A stretch of 64,000 bases of DNA from assembly GCA_947359465.1 (NCBI GenBank), contig OX375875.1:11377038-11441037 (forward strand). Reading direction: 5' to 3'. This stretch comes from Metellina segmentata. Taxonomy: Eukaryota; Arthropoda; Arachnida; Araneae; Tetragnathidae. The notes under the pieces were generated by a model. It was not told where the DNA came from and searched no databases. It saw only the letters and a list, made by a program, of their open reading frames with translations. Shown in pieces: positions 62,840-64,000 of the stretch (its first letter is position 1; each line of letters opens with the position of its first letter). The translations under genes and the position numbers were made by a program.

Positions 62840-63018
62840 AGTGTTTTTGTTTGCGTAATATTTTTTATTACTGTTTATATGCATTTTTTATTAAAACACG
62901 ACATCATATTTACGTAGAGCAAGCTGTGTATGCATTGTTTCTTAACTGCTGTTTGAAATTGTTCAAGGTAAATGCAATAAATATGAATTAATTTTTTTTT
63001 AAAATTAGTCATTTCGAA

Positions 63019-63100
63019 GACGAGGTGGCCGAGTGGTTAAGGCGATGGACTGCTAATCCATTGGGCTCTGCCCGCGTGGGTTCGAATCACATTCTCGTCG
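63019..63100 (+). tRNA. tRNA-Ser(GCT)
   Basis: C71A and C75T. Confidence 0.78.
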
Positions 63101-63278
63101 ACTTTTTTTATTTGCGTAATATTTTTATTACTGTTTATATGCATTTTTTATTAAAACACGACATCATATTTACGTAGAGCAAGCTGTGTATGCATTGTTT
63201 CTTAACTGCTGTTTGAAATTGTTCAAGGTAAATGCAATAAATATGAATTAATTTTTTTTAGAAATTAGTCATTTCGAA

Positions 63279-63360
63279 GACGAGGTGGCCGAGTGGTTAA
63301 GGCGATGGACTGCTAATCCATTGGGCTCTGCCCGCGTGGGTTCGAATCACATTCTCGTCG
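63279..63360 (+). tRNA. tRNA-Ser(GCT)
   Basis: C71A and C75T; near-identical neighbour of 63019, a recent single-unit duplication. Confidence 0.78.
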
Positions 63361-63539
63361 ACTTTTTTTGTTTGCGTAATATTTTTTATTACTGTTTATA
63401 AGCATTTTTTATTAAAACACGACATCCTACGTATCTAGAGCAAGCTGTGCATGTAATGTTTCTTTACTACTGTTTGAAATTGTTCAAGGTAAATGCAATA
63501 AATATGAAGAAATTTTTTTTAGAAATTATTCATTTCGAA

Positions 63540-63621
63540 GACGAGGTGGCCGAGTGGTTAAGGCGATGGACTGCTAATCCATTGGGCTCTGCCCGCGTGG
63601 GTTCGAATCCCATCCTCGTCG
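63540..63621 (+). tRNA. tRNA-Ser(GCT), exact consensus
   Basis: Consensus body; downstream GAGTGTTTTTG as at 58339. Confidence 0.95.
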
Positions 63622-63796
63622 AGTGTTTTTGTTTGCGTAATATTTTTTATTACTGTTTATATGCATTTTTTATTAAAACATCCTACGTATCTTGAGCAAG
63701 CTGTGCATGTAATGATTCTTAACTGCTGTTTGAAGTTGTTCAAGGTAAGTGCAATAAATATGAGGTATATTTTTTTTAGAAAATTGTCGTTTCGAA

Positions 63797-63880
63797 GACG
63801 AGGTGGCCGAGTGGTTAAGGCCCAATGGACTGCTAATCCATTGGGCTCTGCCCGCGTGGGTTTGAATCCCGTCCTCGTCG
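63797..63880 (+). tRNA. tRNA-Ser-like (GCT), extended anticodon stem, 84 nt
   Basis: G26 is replaced by CCA, so the 5' side of the anticodon stem becomes CCCAATGGA, a perfect complement of TCCATTGGG. Also C65T and A73G. Confidence 0.6.
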
Positions 63881-64000
63881 AGTTTTTTTATTTGCGTAAT
63901 ATTTTTATTACAGTTTATATGTATTTTTTATTAAAACACGACACATCCTACGTATGTAGAGCAAGCTGTGTACGCATTGTTTCTTAACTGCTGTTTGAAA

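Larger units (their letters stand above)
7740..64000 (+). repeat. tandem tRNA-Ser array, right block
   Basis: Continuation of the same array after the Helitron, with 217 genes and no other insertion. Between about 10 and 51 kb, groups of neighbouring units recur in the same order, so recent amplification acted on multi-unit blocks. From about 51 kb onward units carry more private substitutions and mixed spacers. The last gene ends at 63880 and the remaining 120 bp are spacer, so the array continues beyond the window. Confidence 0.97.

Noticed and set aside
1..64000. CRISPR-like regular repeats
   Set aside because: The period is about 259 bp and the repeats are full tRNA genes with related, not unique, spacers in a eukaryotic context.
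1..64000. tRNA-derived SINE family
   Set aside because: Units are strictly head-to-tail with no target duplications, no A-rich or LINE-like tail and continuous spacers, so they are tandem repeats rather than retroposed copies.
1..64000. tRNA-Leu, 5S rRNA or snRNA genes in the spacers
   Set aside because: No second RNA fold or internal promoter pair is visible in the spacers; they hold only AT-rich modules and a short inverted repeat.

Overview
The window is a nuclear eukaryotic locus made almost wholly of one thing: a head-to-tail, plus-strand tandem array of tRNA-Ser genes. I count 240 complete copies and one 3' fragment at base 1. They are spaced about 259 bp apart (82-nt gene plus an AT-rich spacer of about 178 bp) and interrupted once, at 6107-7739, by a Helitron. 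No protein-coding gene is supported. The AT-rich spacers, eukaryotic A/B-box tDNAs without encoded CCA and the Helitron indicate an animal. An arthropod is my best guess from the general look of the Helitron, but this is not proven.

Numbering used in the entries is linear over the 82-nt consensus: acceptor 1-7/75-81, discriminator G82, D-stem 10-12/23-25, anticodon stem 27-31/39-43, anticodon 34-36 (GCT), long class II variable stem 45-48/52-55, T-stem 58-62/70-74. 'C3T' means consensus C at 3 is T in that copy. Seven copies match the consensus exactly (3052, 14264, 29003, 56512, 57294, 58339, 63540). 199 of 240 carry the serine anticodon GCT. The rest keep the serine body but carry GAT (35), GAC (2), TAT (2), ACT (1) or GTT (1).

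Recurrent sequence groups, each amplified many times, are: G27 (A27G); A10 (G10A); P (C3T, A42T); Z (C3T, C41A, A42T); delC (one of C11/C12 lost, usually with T77A); I (C3T, GAT, T51C, G58A, C65T, C70G); J (C3T, GAT, G58A, C65T, T80A); L (C3T, T8G, GAT, G47T, C76A); K (C3T, G47T, C76A); V (C53A); M (T33A, C50G, C71A); X (83 nt: T16C, C48A, G52A, extra A in T-loop, C81A); W (83 nt: T16C, G18T, C48A, extra C in variable arm); GT (C55G, G56T, with T16C or with C3T+G17T).

Layout: 1-6106 array; 6107-7739 non-autonomous Helitron inserted between A and T of a spacer; 7740-about 51000 array with strong higher-order structure (blocks of 4 to about 25 units duplicated with offsets of 1.04, 1.55, 1.81, 1.82, 2.07, 3.87, 6.2-7.0 and 11.2 kb); about 51000-64000 a more diverged part with more private mutations, resembling an array edge. 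Many copies should be poor or inactive genes, while consensus-like copies have complete A and B boxes and a run of Ts directly downstream. The array looks like a concerted-evolution system in which serine tRNA genes, broken copies and anticodon-shifted copies are spread together by unequal exchange and gene conversion.
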